64,000 bases of DNA, taken from Nocardioides phosphati (lineage in GTDB: Bacteria > Actinomycetota > Actinomycetes > Propionibacteriales > Nocardioidaceae). The position numbers and the translations under genes are program-made. The DNA lies in the NCBI RefSeq assembly GCF_014646375.1, contig NZ_BMNI01000001.1:703949-767948 (forward strand), read 5' to 3'. Numbering within the stretch: position 1 is the stretch's first letter; every line of letters starts with the position of its first letter. Positions 17,233 to 24,632 of the stretch are shown piece after piece. The notes beneath the pieces were generated by a model that was not told the origin of the DNA, made no database searches, and worked only from the letters and a program-made list of their open reading frames with translations.

Positions 17233-17484
17233 TCAGTGCACACCCTCATCGCGCAGGGCGAGTCCCCAGGCAACGCCCTTGGCAACAGCACCCGTGATGA
17301 GAAACGCCACGCCTACGGCGACCAGCACCCAACTGAACGGCGCGGGCAGCTCCCCGTCGGAGACAGCCCAAGCGCCGAGGACCACGAGCACCACGCCCGG
17401 AACCAGCGCGACTGCCGGAGATGCGGGTGCCCAGCGAGCGGGGAGATCGCCGTGCTGCTGGCCAGATGCTGAGGTCGCACTCAT
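17233..17484 (-). CDS. Hypothetical two-helix membrane protein (83 aa)
   Basis: The ATG at 17484 gives MSATSASGQQHGD followed by two membrane helices (VALVPGVVLVVLGAWAV and SWVLVAVGVAFLITGAVAKGVAWG). An in-frame start 13 codons upstream is less likely. No family recognised. Confidence 0.5.
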   Translation of the reverse strand: MSATSASGQQHGDLPARWAPASPAVALVPGVVLVVLGAWAVSDGELPAPFSWVLVAVGVAFLITGAVAKGVAWGLALRDEGVH

Positions 17485-17529
17485 GCGCCAACCATTCCAC
17501 GCCCTACCGGTCGAGTTGGGCAAACCGAT

Positions 17530-17770
17530 CTACGCGAGGAGGCCGCAGTCTTCAGCATTCTGGGTCGCAGCGGAGTTGGGGTCGGCGCTTCGGTCACCTC
17601 GACCTGCAAGGTCCGGTTGAGGCGCTCTGCCTTTCCGTCTTGCCAAGCGCAGTGCGGACGGACGAAGACGCGGTTCGGCCCCGAGCAGCTTCGTCGCGGC
17701 GGGGATATCGTTGGAGCCCTTGCAGTTGAAGTGGTTGTCGGTTATCACCCGCTCGATGTGGGCCGCGGTC
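17530..17770 (-). pseudogene. IS481-family transposase fragment, frameshifted
   Basis: One frame reads HIERVITDNHFNCKGS, containing the second catalytic Asp region of IS481-type transposases. Another frame over the same DNA continues with RPHCAWQDGKAERLNRTLQ, the region with the last catalytic Glu. The change of frame and missing ends show a dead fragment. It sits next to the end of the ribosomal-protein operon. Confidence 0.75.
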
Positions 17771-17956
17771 AACGGAACGCTGAGCTACGTGCCCGCGAGT
17801 CGCGTCGCCGGCTTCATCGTCTTCGGCCTGCTCGGCGTCATCGTCCTCACCTTCGTCGTCTCGGCCGCCTTTGCTCGGCTCGGCGATAGCGCTCGACGCC
17901 TGCCGACCCGAGCAAAGGGCATTGCTTCCACCGAATCGTCCGGTACAGACTCCTGA
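17756..17956 (+). CDS. Possible small membrane protein next to IS remnant
   Basis: A 66-residue frame from ATG 17756 with one strong membrane helix (VAGFIVFGLLGVIVLTFVVSAAF) and a polar tail. Its beginning overlaps the IS481 fragment on the other strand, so it may be a truncated gene whose 5' end was replaced by the insertion. Its 3' end faces rpsN. Confidence 0.35.
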   Translation: MWAAVNGTLSYVPASRVAGFIVFGLLGVIVLTFVVSAAFARLGDSARRLPTRAKGIASTESSGTDS

Positions 17957-17969
17957 GACGATGCCGGTG

Positions 17970-18272
17970 CTACCACGACGATGTCGTGATGCCGGGCAAC
18001 TCTCCCCGGTGTGCCAGCGTCCTGAACGTGATCCGCGAGACCCCTACCTTGCGCAGGTAGCCACGGGGACGTCCGTCGAGCTGGTCGCGGTTGCGGACCC
18101 GGCCCGGGCTGGCGTCGCGCGGGAGACGGCTGAGGGCACGGACGGCGACCGCCCGTTCTTCGGGGGTTGCAGCGGTCAGGATCGCCTGCTTGAGGGCGGC
18201 CCGTCGGTCGGCGTACCGACGGACGGTCTCCTTGCGCCGCTCGTTGGCGACGATCTTGGACTTCTTGGCCAT
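17970..18272 (-). CDS. rpsN: 30S ribosomal protein S14, zinc-free (C-) form
   Basis: A 100-residue S14 starting [17 protein letters not shown] with the C-terminal block [20 protein letters not shown]. The zinc form carries two CxxC pairs; this copy has no cysteine at all, so it works without zinc. It is the last gene of a minus-strand operon and overlaps rpmG by one base (TGATG). Such C- forms replace zinc-binding ones on the ribosome when Zur is relieved. Confidence 0.93.
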   Translation of the reverse strand: MAKKSKIVANERRKETVRRYADRRAALKQAILTAATPEERAVAVRALSRLPRDASPGRVRNRDQLDGRPRGYLRKVGVSRITFRTLAHRGELPGITTSSW

Positions 18273-18442
18273 CAGCGCTCCTCGCGGAAGTCGACGTGCG
18301 TGCGGATCCGTGGGTCGTACTTGCGGAGCACCAGCCGATCGGGGTGGTTGCGCCGGTTCTTGCGGGTGACGTAGGTGTACCCGGTCCCGGCCGTGGAGCG
18401 GAGCTTGACGATCGGACGCAGGTCGTTGCCACGCTTCGCCAT
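18272..18442 (-). CDS. rpmG: 50S ribosomal protein L33, zinc-free (C-) form
   Basis: A 56-residue L33 ([20 protein letters not shown], then [20 protein letters not shown]). The two CxxC pairs of the zinc form are absent, replaced by VTRKNRRN and KYDP. One-base overlaps (TGATG) with rpmB upstream and rpsN downstream imply tight translational coupling. Confidence 0.94.
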   Translation of the reverse strand: MAKRGNDLRPIVKLRSTAGTGYTYVTRKNRRNHPDRLVLRKYDPRIRTHVDFREER

Positions 18443-18678
18443 CAGAGCTTCCCTCCTCGGCGGACGATGCCGGCGACGACGGCGTCGACGCCGCGCAGGT
18501 CGATCGTCTTGATGCCCCGTGCACTCACCGTGAGCGTGACATGCCGGTGGAGACTGGGCACCCAGTAGCGCTTCGACTGGATGTTGACGTTGAAGCGTCG
18601 CTTGGTGCGGCGGTGGGAGTGGGAGACGTGGTGACCGAAGCCGGGCTCGGCTCCGGTGACCTGGCAGACGCGTGGCAT
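18442..18678 (-). CDS. rpmB: 50S ribosomal protein L28, zinc-free (C-) form
   Basis: A 78-residue L28 ([37 protein letters not shown]). It keeps a single Cys5 but lacks the other cysteines of the zinc-binding form. It is coupled by TGATG to rpmG. Confidence 0.93.
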   Translation of the reverse strand: MPRVCQVTGAEPGFGHHVSHSHRRTKRRFNVNIQSKRYWVPSLHRHVTLTVSARGIKTIDLRGVDAVVAGIVRRGGKL

Positions 18679-18707
18679 GGGATTCCTTGGCTGTGATGGT
18701 CGGCTGG

Positions 18708-18830
18708 TCAGCCCTGGCGGGTCTTGAGGCGGGGGTTCAGCTTGTTGATGACGTAGGTGCGTCCGCGGCGCCGTACGACCTGGGAGCCGGGCTGGTTCTT
18801 CACGGAGCGGAGGGAGTTGCGTACCTTCAT
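18708..18830 (-). CDS. rpmJ: 50S ribosomal protein L36, zinc-free (C-) form
   Basis: A 40-residue L36 of the YkgO type: [20 protein letters not shown], then [18 protein letters not shown]. The Cys and His zinc ligands of the usual L36 are missing. It lies between rpmF and rpmB in the operon. Confidence 0.93.
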   Translation of the reverse strand: MKVRNSLRSVKNQPGSQVVRRRGRTYVINKLNPRLKTRQG

Positions 18831-18865
18831 GTCGGTTCCTTCGGTGGTTGTCGGGTGGCGGCTGA

Positions 18866-19045
18866 TCAGGCGCGTGTCGCGGTCAGATCGAGGTAGCCGC
18901 GCTGGACGGCGCGCACCAGTGCGCGGGGGACGCGGTGGGTCGTGCCGTCGACGGTGACGGGCACGAGGTCGGCGGGAGCCGCCTTCCACTGCGAGCGTCG
19001 GTGGCGGGTGTTGCTGCGCGAGGTACGGCGCTTGGGTACGGCCAT
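18866..19045 (-). CDS. rpmF: 50S ribosomal protein L32, zinc-free (C-) form
   Basis: A 59-residue L32: [20 protein letters not shown] and a divergent C-terminal half ([19 protein letters not shown]). There are no cysteines, where the zinc form has two pairs. It is preceded by an AAGGAGAAACTC Shine-Dalgarno region and lies 47 bp after the CobW-like gene. Confidence 0.92.
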   Translation of the reverse strand: MAVPKRRTSRSNTRHRRSQWKAAPADLVPVTVDGTTHRVPRALVRAVQRGYLDLTATRA

Positions 19046-19092
19046 GAGTTTCTCCTTGTGAACGGCCGGCGCACCGGCGGGATGGTGACGGC

Positions 19093-20169
19093 TCAGGCGA
19101 CGTCGCGGATGTCGCCGAGCCAGGGCTCGAGCCCGTCCTCCGCGACGTCCCAGCGACGCCGGTCGAGGAGCGCCTCGGCGGGGGTGAGCAGGATGTCCTC
19201 GAAGGCGTCGCCGAGCTCGCCGGGGAGAGTTCCCAGGCCCGTGAAGATCAGCCGGGTGACCGGCGTACGGCGTCCCCAGGGGCTGTAGCTTCCGATGCTG
19301 AGCTGACCGCCCGCGCCCGACCATTCGAGCATGTCACCAGGCCGGGTTGGCACCCAGAAGGAGCCGCGCGAGCGATACGGCCCGGTGCCGAGTCGCTCGA
19401 TCTGCTCCAGGAGCCGGTCGGGATGGAAGGCGCGCGCAGAGCAGAGCGCGAGGCGCCAGGCCTTGCCTCCGCGAAGTGCGGGGAGCTCGGTGCCGAGTTC
19501 GGGCGAGCACCAGGCATTGGTGATGGTGTTCTGGTGCCGCTGGGTGATGATCGTGCCGGCGTCGAGCTGGTCGGCTCCGATGATGACGGGGACCGTCGGG
19601 CGAGCCAGGGCGCGCACCAGGTCGGTGGCCTCCGCGCCGGGATCCGCATCGAAGACGACGAGGTCGGCAGACTCGATCTGGGCGCAGGCAACCTCACCGA
19701 CCCCGCGGTCGTCATCCGGGTTGGTGTGCACATCGCGCTCGCGGAGCAGATCGTCACTGAGCAGGTCCCGTACGACGTCGGTGGTGCCGACGGCGGCCAG
19801 CACGCCGCTGAGCTTGAGATGCCGCGCCAGTCGGCTGTGCGTCCCCAGGGCGTGAGCAAGCTGGCCGGCCTCCGTCGACGTGGGCAGGCCCGCGAGGATG
19901 GTGCTCCACCGCTTGTCGCGCCCCAGCCGCTCGAGCGTCGGCAGGATGTCCTCGCGCAGCGCGCAGCTCACACAGGCGTGCTCCAGCTGGATCTCCTCCC
20001 GCTCGAGAACGCCGCTCATGTCGCTCACCGTCCGGGTGAGCACTTGCGAGTGCGGGTCGATGCGGTGGCGCACCGAGACGGCCCCGGGCAGGTCCCACAT
20101 GAGGCTCATGAGGGTGGAGTCCATCGCCACGGTGTCCACGCCGGTGACCACGACGAGTGGCGTCCTCAT
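19093..20169 (-). CDS. CobW-like protein with degenerate P-loop, in Zur-type operon (MRF-like)
   Basis: A 358-residue protein of the CobW/COG0523 group. It keeps the family's cysteine motif as [10 protein letters not shown] (Cys66, Cys69) and a CobW C-terminal domain ([20 protein letters not shown]). The N-terminal P-loop is degenerate: [13 protein letters not shown] has no GK[ST], so nucleotide binding is doubtful. It overlaps rpmE2 by ATGA and precedes four C- ribosomal genes and rpsN. In mycobacteria, as I recall, a CobW-like protein of the Zur-controlled C- operon is the recruitment factor (MRF) that brings the hibernation factor MPY to ribosomes. The same setting suggests a ribosome-associated zinc-response role here. 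A zinc chaperone is the alternative. Confidence 0.8.
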   Translation of the reverse strand: MRTPLVVVTGVDTVAMDSTLMSLMWDLPGAVSVRHRIDPHSQVLTRTVSDMSGVLEREEIQLEHACVSCALREDILPTLERLGRDKRWSTILAGLPTSTEAGQLAHALGTHSRLARHLKLSGVLAAVGTTDVVRDLLSDDLLRERDVHTNPDDDRGVGEVACAQIESADLVVFDADPGAEATDLVRALARPTVPVIIGADQLDAGTIITQRHQNTITNAWCSPELGTELPALRGGKAWRLALCSARAFHPDRLLEQIERLGTGPYRSRGSFWVPTRPGDMLEWSGAGGQLSIGSYSPWGRRTPVTRLIFTGLGTLPGELGDAFEDILLTPAEALLDRRRWDVAEDGLEPWLGDIRDVA

Positions 20170-20420
20170 GCGCGGCCTCCGTAGCGGCGCTCGAACTTCT
20201 CGACCCGGCCTTCGCTGTCGAGCGTGCGGGCCGTACCGGTCCAGAAGGGGTGGCTGTCGCTGGAGACGTCGACGTCGACGACCGGGTAGACGACGCCGTC
20301 GATCTCGGTCACCTTCTCGGGCGCGCGGCCCGCCAGGGTCGAACGGGTCAGGAAGACCCGACCGGTCGCCGGGTCGCGGAAGGCCACCGGGCCGTAGGGG
20401 GGATGGATCCCTTGCTTCAC
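20166..20420 (-). CDS. rpmE2: 50S ribosomal protein L31 type B, zinc-free
   Basis: An 84-residue L31B (MKQGIHPPYGPVAFRD; VDVDVSSDSHPFWTGTARTLDSEG) with no cysteines. The GTG at 20420 has GGAGGA five bases upstream. It is the first gene of the operon and starts 12 bp from the Zur-like palindrome, so it should be among the most strongly zinc-controlled genes. Confidence 0.95.
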   Translation of the reverse strand: MKQGIHPPYGPVAFRDPATGRVFLTRSTLAGRAPEKVTEIDGVVYPVVDVDVSSDSHPFWTGTARTLDSEGRVEKFERRYGGRA

Positions 20421-20432
20421 AACTCCTCCTTC

Positions 20433-20447
20433 TAACGAGAATCGTTA
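20433..20447. promoter_or_regulatory. Zur-like operator palindrome
   Basis: TAACGA-GAA-TCGTTA is a perfect 6-3-6 inverted repeat, AT-rich against its surroundings (ATAACGATT in one orientation). It lies in the 94-bp gap between the divergent rpmE2 (minus) and HU-like (plus) genes, and a Zur gene follows the HU gene. This is the expected place for a Zur site controlling both directions. Other Fur-family proteins could also read such a site. Confidence 0.7.
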
Positions 20448-20514
20448 TCAGTATGGCATAGTGCGACATCAAGGCCGAACCGGCCCGCGACACCGACCAC
20501 AAGGAGCACGTGAA

Positions 20515-20793
20515 ATGAACCGCAAGGACCTCGTCGAGACCGTCGCACGAGAGGCTGGACTGCCCACCGCCCAGGCAGACGCAGCCCTGGCCGCCATGCT
20601 CGACGGCGTCGTCGCCGCCGTTGCGGCGGGGGAGAAGGTCACGCTCCCGGGCTTCGGCACCTTCGAGCAGCGCAGCCGCGCCGCACGCTCCGGCCGCAAC
20701 CCGCGGACCGGCGCGCTGCTCGAGATCGCGGCGACTCTGGCGCCGGCCTTCAAGCCGGCCGCGGCCTTCAAGCAGGCGGTTGTCGCCGGCTGA
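20515..20793 (+). CDS. HU-family DNA-binding protein
   Basis: A 92-residue HU-like protein: MNRKDLVETVAREAGL, a short dimerisation helix pair, GEKVTLPGFGTFEQRSRAAR and the arm GRNPRTGALLEI. AAGGAG lies 8 bases before the ATG. It lacks the long Lys/Ala-rich tail of the usual actinobacterial HupB, so it is a second, simple HU. It is divergent from rpmE2 across the Zur-like box and convergent with zur, so it may be a zinc-responsive nucleoid or integration-host protein. Confidence 0.9.
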   Translation: MNRKDLVETVAREAGLPTAQADAALAAMLDGVVAAVAAGEKVTLPGFGTFEQRSRAARSGRNPRTGALLEIAATLAPAFKPAAAFKQAVVAG

Positions 20794-20847
20794 TCGGTCG
20801 TGTGGGGTGGCGGTCGGGCCGGCCGCTACCCCGCGTGTTGGCTGAGG

Positions 20848-21276
20848 TCAGGCCCGAGCCTGGCAGTCCGAGCAGACGCCGAAGAGCTCGAGGGTGTGGC
20901 TGACGTCGTTGAATCCGTGCCGGGTCGCCATGTCGTCCGCCCAGGTCTCGACGGCCGGGCCCTGGACCTCGACCGTCTTGCCACACGAACGGCAGACCAG
21001 GTGATGGTGGTGGCTCGTGCCGCACATGCGGTACGCCGCCTCGCCGGCGGCGCTGCGGAGGAGATCCGCAGTGCCAGCCTCGACCAGCGTCTGCAGGGCC
21101 CGGTAGACGGTCGCCAGCCCGACCGATGCCCCCGCGGCCCGCAATGAGGCATGGATCTCCTGCGCGGTGCGGAAATCCGGGCTCTGTGACAACTCGTCAC
21201 GCACGGCCTGGAACTGCCGCGTCGACCGCTCGCGCACCGTGCGCTTCGGCGTGCTGGTGTCGGTATCTGCAGTCAC
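20848..21276 (-). CDS. zur: Zur/Fur-family zinc uptake regulator
   Basis: A 142-residue Fur-family repressor. The winged helix is at ~20-80 (FRTAQEIHASLRAAGASVGL, ATVYRALQTLVEAG). The metal part has HHHH at 89-92, structural pairs Cys95/Cys98 (CRSC) and Cys135/Cys138 (CSDC), and HTLELFGVC. GTSHHHHLVC and the C- ribosomal operon next to it favour Zur over Fur. The GTG at 21276 with GAGG upstream gives the usual length; upstream in-frame starts would add up to 26 residues. With zinc bound it should repress through the box at 20433. Confidence 0.88.
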   Translation of the reverse strand: MTADTDTSTPKRTVRERSTRQFQAVRDELSQSPDFRTAQEIHASLRAAGASVGLATVYRALQTLVEAGTADLLRSAAGEAAYRMCGTSHHHHLVCRSCGKTVEVQGPAVETWADDMATRHGFNDVSHTLELFGVCSDCQARA

Positions 21277-21439
21277 GGGACCTCGCTCTTCTGGGAACGA
21301 CCCACCGTACCTCGCCCGACTGGTCATGTTCCTGCGTCCACGCGGCTTCCTCAACGGGTCAGGCCGTCGCGCCCCGTGACCTGCACCTCACCTGCTTGTG
21401 GCGCAGTTCCCCGGGCCCTAGATTCCGCAACGAGTCAGA

Positions 21440-21600
21440 TCACGCCTCCTCGGGGAGGCGTAGGGAATCCGGTGAGAATCCGGAACTGTCGCGCAGCGGT
21501 GAGGGCGACGAACGAAGCACGCAAGCCACTGGACCATCACGGTCTGGGAAGGCGCTTCGTTCGCTTGACCCCGAGTCCGAAGACCTGCTGGCTCGCTGTG
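21440..21600 (+). ncRNA. Cobalamin riboswitch
   Basis: The conserved core is clear: GGGAATCCGGTGAGAATCC, then GGAACTGTCGCGCAGCGGTGA, AAGCCACTGG and GGGAAGGCG, and the B12 box AGTCCGAAGACCTGC near 21574-21588. It precedes the ABC permease start by about 50 nt. It is expected to switch the operon off when adenosyl- or other cobalamin binds. GAAGACCT in the B12 box is complementary to AGGTCTTC at 21637-21644, which contains the ribosome-binding region. Confidence 0.93.
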
Positions 21601-21646
21601 TCCACAGCGCTTCGCGGTCTGAGCGCCTGACTCCAGAGGTCTTCCT

Positions 21647-22714
21647 TTGCATGAAGTTGATGCCGTCACCCGACGGCAGAACGCCCGCCGTTTGAGCGCG
21701 CCCGCACTCGTGGCTGTGCTGGTCCCGCTGGCATTCCTGACCGTCGTGCTGGCCACGGGTTTCGGCGCCGAACCGCTGCCGGTGCACGTCGTCCTCGACG
21801 CCCTCCGCGGCCGCTTCGGTGGTGCGCCCGTCGACCCGGCGTACGACGCGATCGTCTGGGAGATCCGGCTCCCGCGCACGCTGCTCGGCCTGGTTGTCGG
21901 GGCTGGTCTGGCGATCGCCGGCGCCGCGGTCCAGACGCTGGTCCGCAATCCGCTCGCCGATCCCTACCTGCTCGGAGTGTCCTCGGGCGCGAGCGTCGGC
22001 GCCACGGCCGTGATCACGTTCGGAGTGCTGTCCAGTGCAGGGCTGTGGGCGTTGTCGCTCGGCGCACTGGCGGGTGCGCTGCTCGCCTCGGTCATGGTCT
22101 TCGGGATCGCGATGCTGCAGGGCGGACTCACCCCGTTGCGGCTGGTGCTCACGGGCACGGTGCTGTCGGCCGCCTTCTCCTCCATCGCCAGCTTCCTCGT
22201 CTTCAAGAGTGCGGAGCCACAGGCTGCGCAGTCGGTGCTGTTCTGGCTGCTCGGCTCGCTCTCGGGCGCGACGTGGGACCACCTCTGGCTTCCGACGGCA
22301 GTCGTCGCCCTCTCCATCACGGTCCTCATGGCGGCGAGCGGCTGGCTTGACGCGCTGGCCGTCGGCCCGGACACCGCCGCTGCACTCGGCGTACCGGTCC
22401 AGGCCGTGCGCACCGGGCTCTTCGTGCTCACGTCCGTGCTCGTCGGTGTGCTGGTCGCCGTCGCTGGGGGGATCGGCTTCGTCGGTCTCGTGCTACCGCA
22501 CCTGGCGAGGCTGCTGGTCGGCCCACGCCACCGCGCGTCGCTGCCGGTTGCGGCGTTGGCTGGTGGCGTCTTCCTGGTCTGGGTGGACGTCGTCACGCGC
22601 ATTGCGGTGCGCCCGACCGAGATCCCGCTCAGCGTCGTCACGGGGCTGATCGGTGCTCCGGTCTTCCTGCTCCTGCTCGGCCGGCGCACCTATCGCTTCG
22701 GGGGCGAGTCATGA
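21647..22714 (+). CDS. FecCD/BtuC-family ABC permease
   Basis: A 355-residue permease with about ten membrane helices. Family marks are RLPRTLLGLVVGAGLAIAGA, NPLADPYLLGVSSGASVGAT, GGIGFVGLVLPHLARLLVGP and the ending LLGRRTYRFGGES. The start is a TTG at 21647 with AGAGG seven bases upstream; there is no ATG at a sensible position. A cobalamin riboswitch upstream makes vitamin B12 or another corrinoid the likely cargo. FecCD permeases also carry haem or siderophores, and an actinobacterial group has been proposed for F420-0, so the substrate rests on the riboswitch. Confidence 0.88.
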   Translation: MHEVDAVTRRQNARRLSAPALVAVLVPLAFLTVVLATGFGAEPLPVHVVLDALRGRFGGAPVDPAYDAIVWEIRLPRTLLGLVVGAGLAIAGAAVQTLVRNPLADPYLLGVSSGASVGATAVITFGVLSSAGLWALSLGALAGALLASVMVFGIAMLQGGLTPLRLVLTGTVLSAAFSSIASFLVFKSAEPQAAQSVLFWLLGSLSGATWDHLWLPTAVVALSITVLMAASGWLDALAVGPDTAAALGVPVQAVRTGLFVLTSVLVGVLVAVAGGIGFVGLVLPHLARLLVGPRHRASLPVAALAGGVFLVWVDVVTRIAVRPTEIPLSVVTGLIGAPVFLLLLGRRTYRFGGES

Positions 22715-23538
22715 CCATCACCACGTCGCGCGTCAGCACGACCGCTGCGCTCGCGGCCTCCGGAGTCTCGTGCGAGGCCGGAACACGCACCGTCCTGTCG
22801 GGAGTGGACCTCGACGTCCGACCGGGCGAGGTGCTCGGCCTGATCGGCGCAAACGGCACCGGCAAGTCGACCCTGCTGCGTGTCCTCGCCGGGGTCCGTC
22901 CGGCCGCTGCGGGCGAGGTCCTCCTTGGTGGCCGACCGCTCCACCAGATCAGCTCGCGCGAGCGTGCTCGGCAGATCGCCTTCGTTGCCCAGGAGGAGAC
23001 CGCGCCCTCGGACCTGCTCGTCTCCGAGTTGGTCGCCCTCGGACGCATCCCGCACGCCCGTGCCTGGGGCGGCGTCGACTCGGCCTCGCGACGTGCGGTC
23101 GCGGAGGCGTTGCGGCTGGTCGACCTCGAGTACGCCGCGGGCCAGTCCATGGACCGTCTCTCGGGTGGCGAGCGCCGGCGCGCCCTGATCGCTCGCGGGC
23201 TCGCCCAGGAGGCACCGGTCCTGCTGCTCGACGAGCCGACGAACCACCTCGACATCAAGCGCCAGCTCGCACTGTTGCGGCTGGTCCGACGCCTCTGCCG
23301 GGACCGGGCGCGGACCGTCGTCCTCGCGCTCCACGACCTCGACCTCGCCGCCACCTTCTGCGACCGCATCGCGGTGTTGCACGGCGGCGGCCTCTTCGCT
23401 CACGGGACACCCGCCGAGGTGCTCACCGCCTCGGTCCTCCACGACGCCTTCGGCGTCCTCGCCACCCGTGTCACCCACCCCCTCACCGGCCGGACACACC
23501 TGCTGTTCAGCCACGACGAAAGCGAGCTCCACCCATGA
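22711..23538 (+). CDS. ABC transporter ATP-binding protein, BtuD-like
   Basis: A 275-residue ATPase with Walker A GANGTGKST (residues 46-54), signature LSGGERRRALIARGL, Walker B VLLLDEP and the H-loop LALHDLDLA. It overlaps the permease and the binding-protein genes by ATGA on both sides. It powers the B12-type importer. Confidence 0.93.
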   Translation: MTITTSRVSTTAALAASGVSCEAGTRTVLSGVDLDVRPGEVLGLIGANGTGKSTLLRVLAGVRPAAAGEVLLGGRPLHQISSRERARQIAFVAQEETAPSDLLVSELVALGRIPHARAWGGVDSASRRAVAEALRLVDLEYAAGQSMDRLSGGERRRALIARGLAQEAPVLLLDEPTNHLDIKRQLALLRLVRRLCRDRARTVVLALHDLDLAATFCDRIAVLHGGGLFAHGTPAEVLTASVLHDAFGVLATRVTHPLTGRTHLLFSHDESELHP

Positions 23539-24539
23539 TCAAGCCCACGACGTACGGCGTGCTGGCGGCCGCGGCGATGCTCGGACTGTCCGGCTGCGGC
23601 GGTGCCACCACGGCAGCGCCCGCATCCGACGGCACCGTGACCGTCACGAACTGTGGCAAGAAGGTCGAGTTCCCGTCGCCGGCCAGGAAGCTCTTCGTCA
23701 ACGACAGCAACCTGATCTCCATGGTGCTCGCACTCGGCGCCGAGAAGCAGGTCGCCGCAGTCTCCAGCATCGGCCGCGACGAGAAGGTGCTGACCGAGCA
23801 CTACGGCGACGCCGTCGCCGGCCTGAACCAGGTCTCGGATGATTACCCGGGCCTGGAGACCGTCATCGCCGCCAAGCCGGACGTCATGGTCGCGGGCTGG
23901 AACTATGGCTACGACGAGACCAAGCAGCTCACCCCGGACTCGCTCGCACAGCGCGACATCGCGGCGTACATCCTCACCGAGTCGTGCCGCCAGGAGGGCT
24001 CGAATGCCCGCGGCATCGTCGACCCCTGGACCGCGCTGCGCGACGACATGACCAACCTCGGTGCGATCACCGGCCACACGGACCACGCCAAGCACGTTGT
24101 CGCCGACTTCGACAAGCGTCTTGCTGCCCTCGACGCCGCACCCAAGGCGAGCACGCCGCCGGTGCTCTTCGTCTTCGACAGCGGCGAGAAGGCCGTCTTC
24201 ACCAGCGGCGCGTTCGGAGCGCCGCAGGCGATCATCGAGGCCGGCGGCGGCCACAACGCAATGGCCGACCTGAAGGACACCTGGACCGAGGTCTCGTGGG
24301 AACGCCTCGCCGCCTCCAAGCCCGACGCGTTCGTCTTCGTCGACTACCCCGGCCAGACCTTCGAGCAGAAGGTTGCCGTGCTGAAGGCCAACCCCGCCAC
24401 GCGCGACCTGGCGGCGGTCAAGGAAGGCCGCTTCCTCAATCTGCCCTACGCGATGTGGACCAGCGGTCCGCTGAACATCGACGCTGCCGAGGACGTCCGG
24501 GCGGCGCTGGAGAAGTGGGGCCTGGCTCCGAAGAGCTGA
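23535..24539 (+). CDS. Corrinoid-type ABC substrate-binding lipoprotein, BtuF-like
   Basis: A 334-residue lipoprotein: signal peptide with lipobox LSGC (Cys21), then a class III binding fold with two lobes joined by a helix. VLALGAEKQVAAVSSIGRDEK, LETVIAAKPDVMVAGWN and RFLNLPYAMWTSGP are typical blocks. The operon head has a cobalamin riboswitch, so B12 is the likely ligand. The ATG at 23535 overlaps the ATPase stop; the longer open frame upstream lies inside the ATPase gene. Confidence 0.88.
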   Translation: MIKPTTYGVLAAAAMLGLSGCGGATTAAPASDGTVTVTNCGKKVEFPSPARKLFVNDSNLISMVLALGAEKQVAAVSSIGRDEKVLTEHYGDAVAGLNQVSDDYPGLETVIAAKPDVMVAGWNYGYDETKQLTPDSLAQRDIAAYILTESCRQEGSNARGIVDPWTALRDDMTNLGAITGHTDHAKHVVADFDKRLAALDAAPKASTPPVLFVFDSGEKAVFTSGAFGAPQAIIEAGGGHNAMADLKDTWTEVSWERLAASKPDAFVFVDYPGQTFEQKVAVLKANPATRDLAAVKEGRFLNLPYAMWTSGPLNIDAAEDVRAALEKWGLAPKS

Positions 24540-24542
24540 CCG

Positions 24543-24580
24543 GCTGGGCCCTGGCATCTCGGGCGTGCCGGGGCCCCAGC
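24543..24580 (+). terminator. GC-rich hairpin after the ABC operon
   Basis: GCTGGG-CCCTGGCA pairs with TGCCGGGGC-CCCAGC apart from a one-base bulge, starting four bases after the stop. There is no T-run, so it may act as an RNA-stabilising or Rho-independent-like terminator of the transporter transcript. Confidence 0.5.
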
Positions 24581-24632
24581 ACCGTCCCACCCCCGAGCCT
24601 TGCGAGGCTCATGAGAGACAGAACCACACGTC

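Noticed and set aside
21647..24539. Zinc importer (ZnuABC-type) for the ABC operon
   Set aside because: The permease is of the FecCD group, the binding protein lacks a His-rich loop, and the leader is a cobalamin riboswitch.
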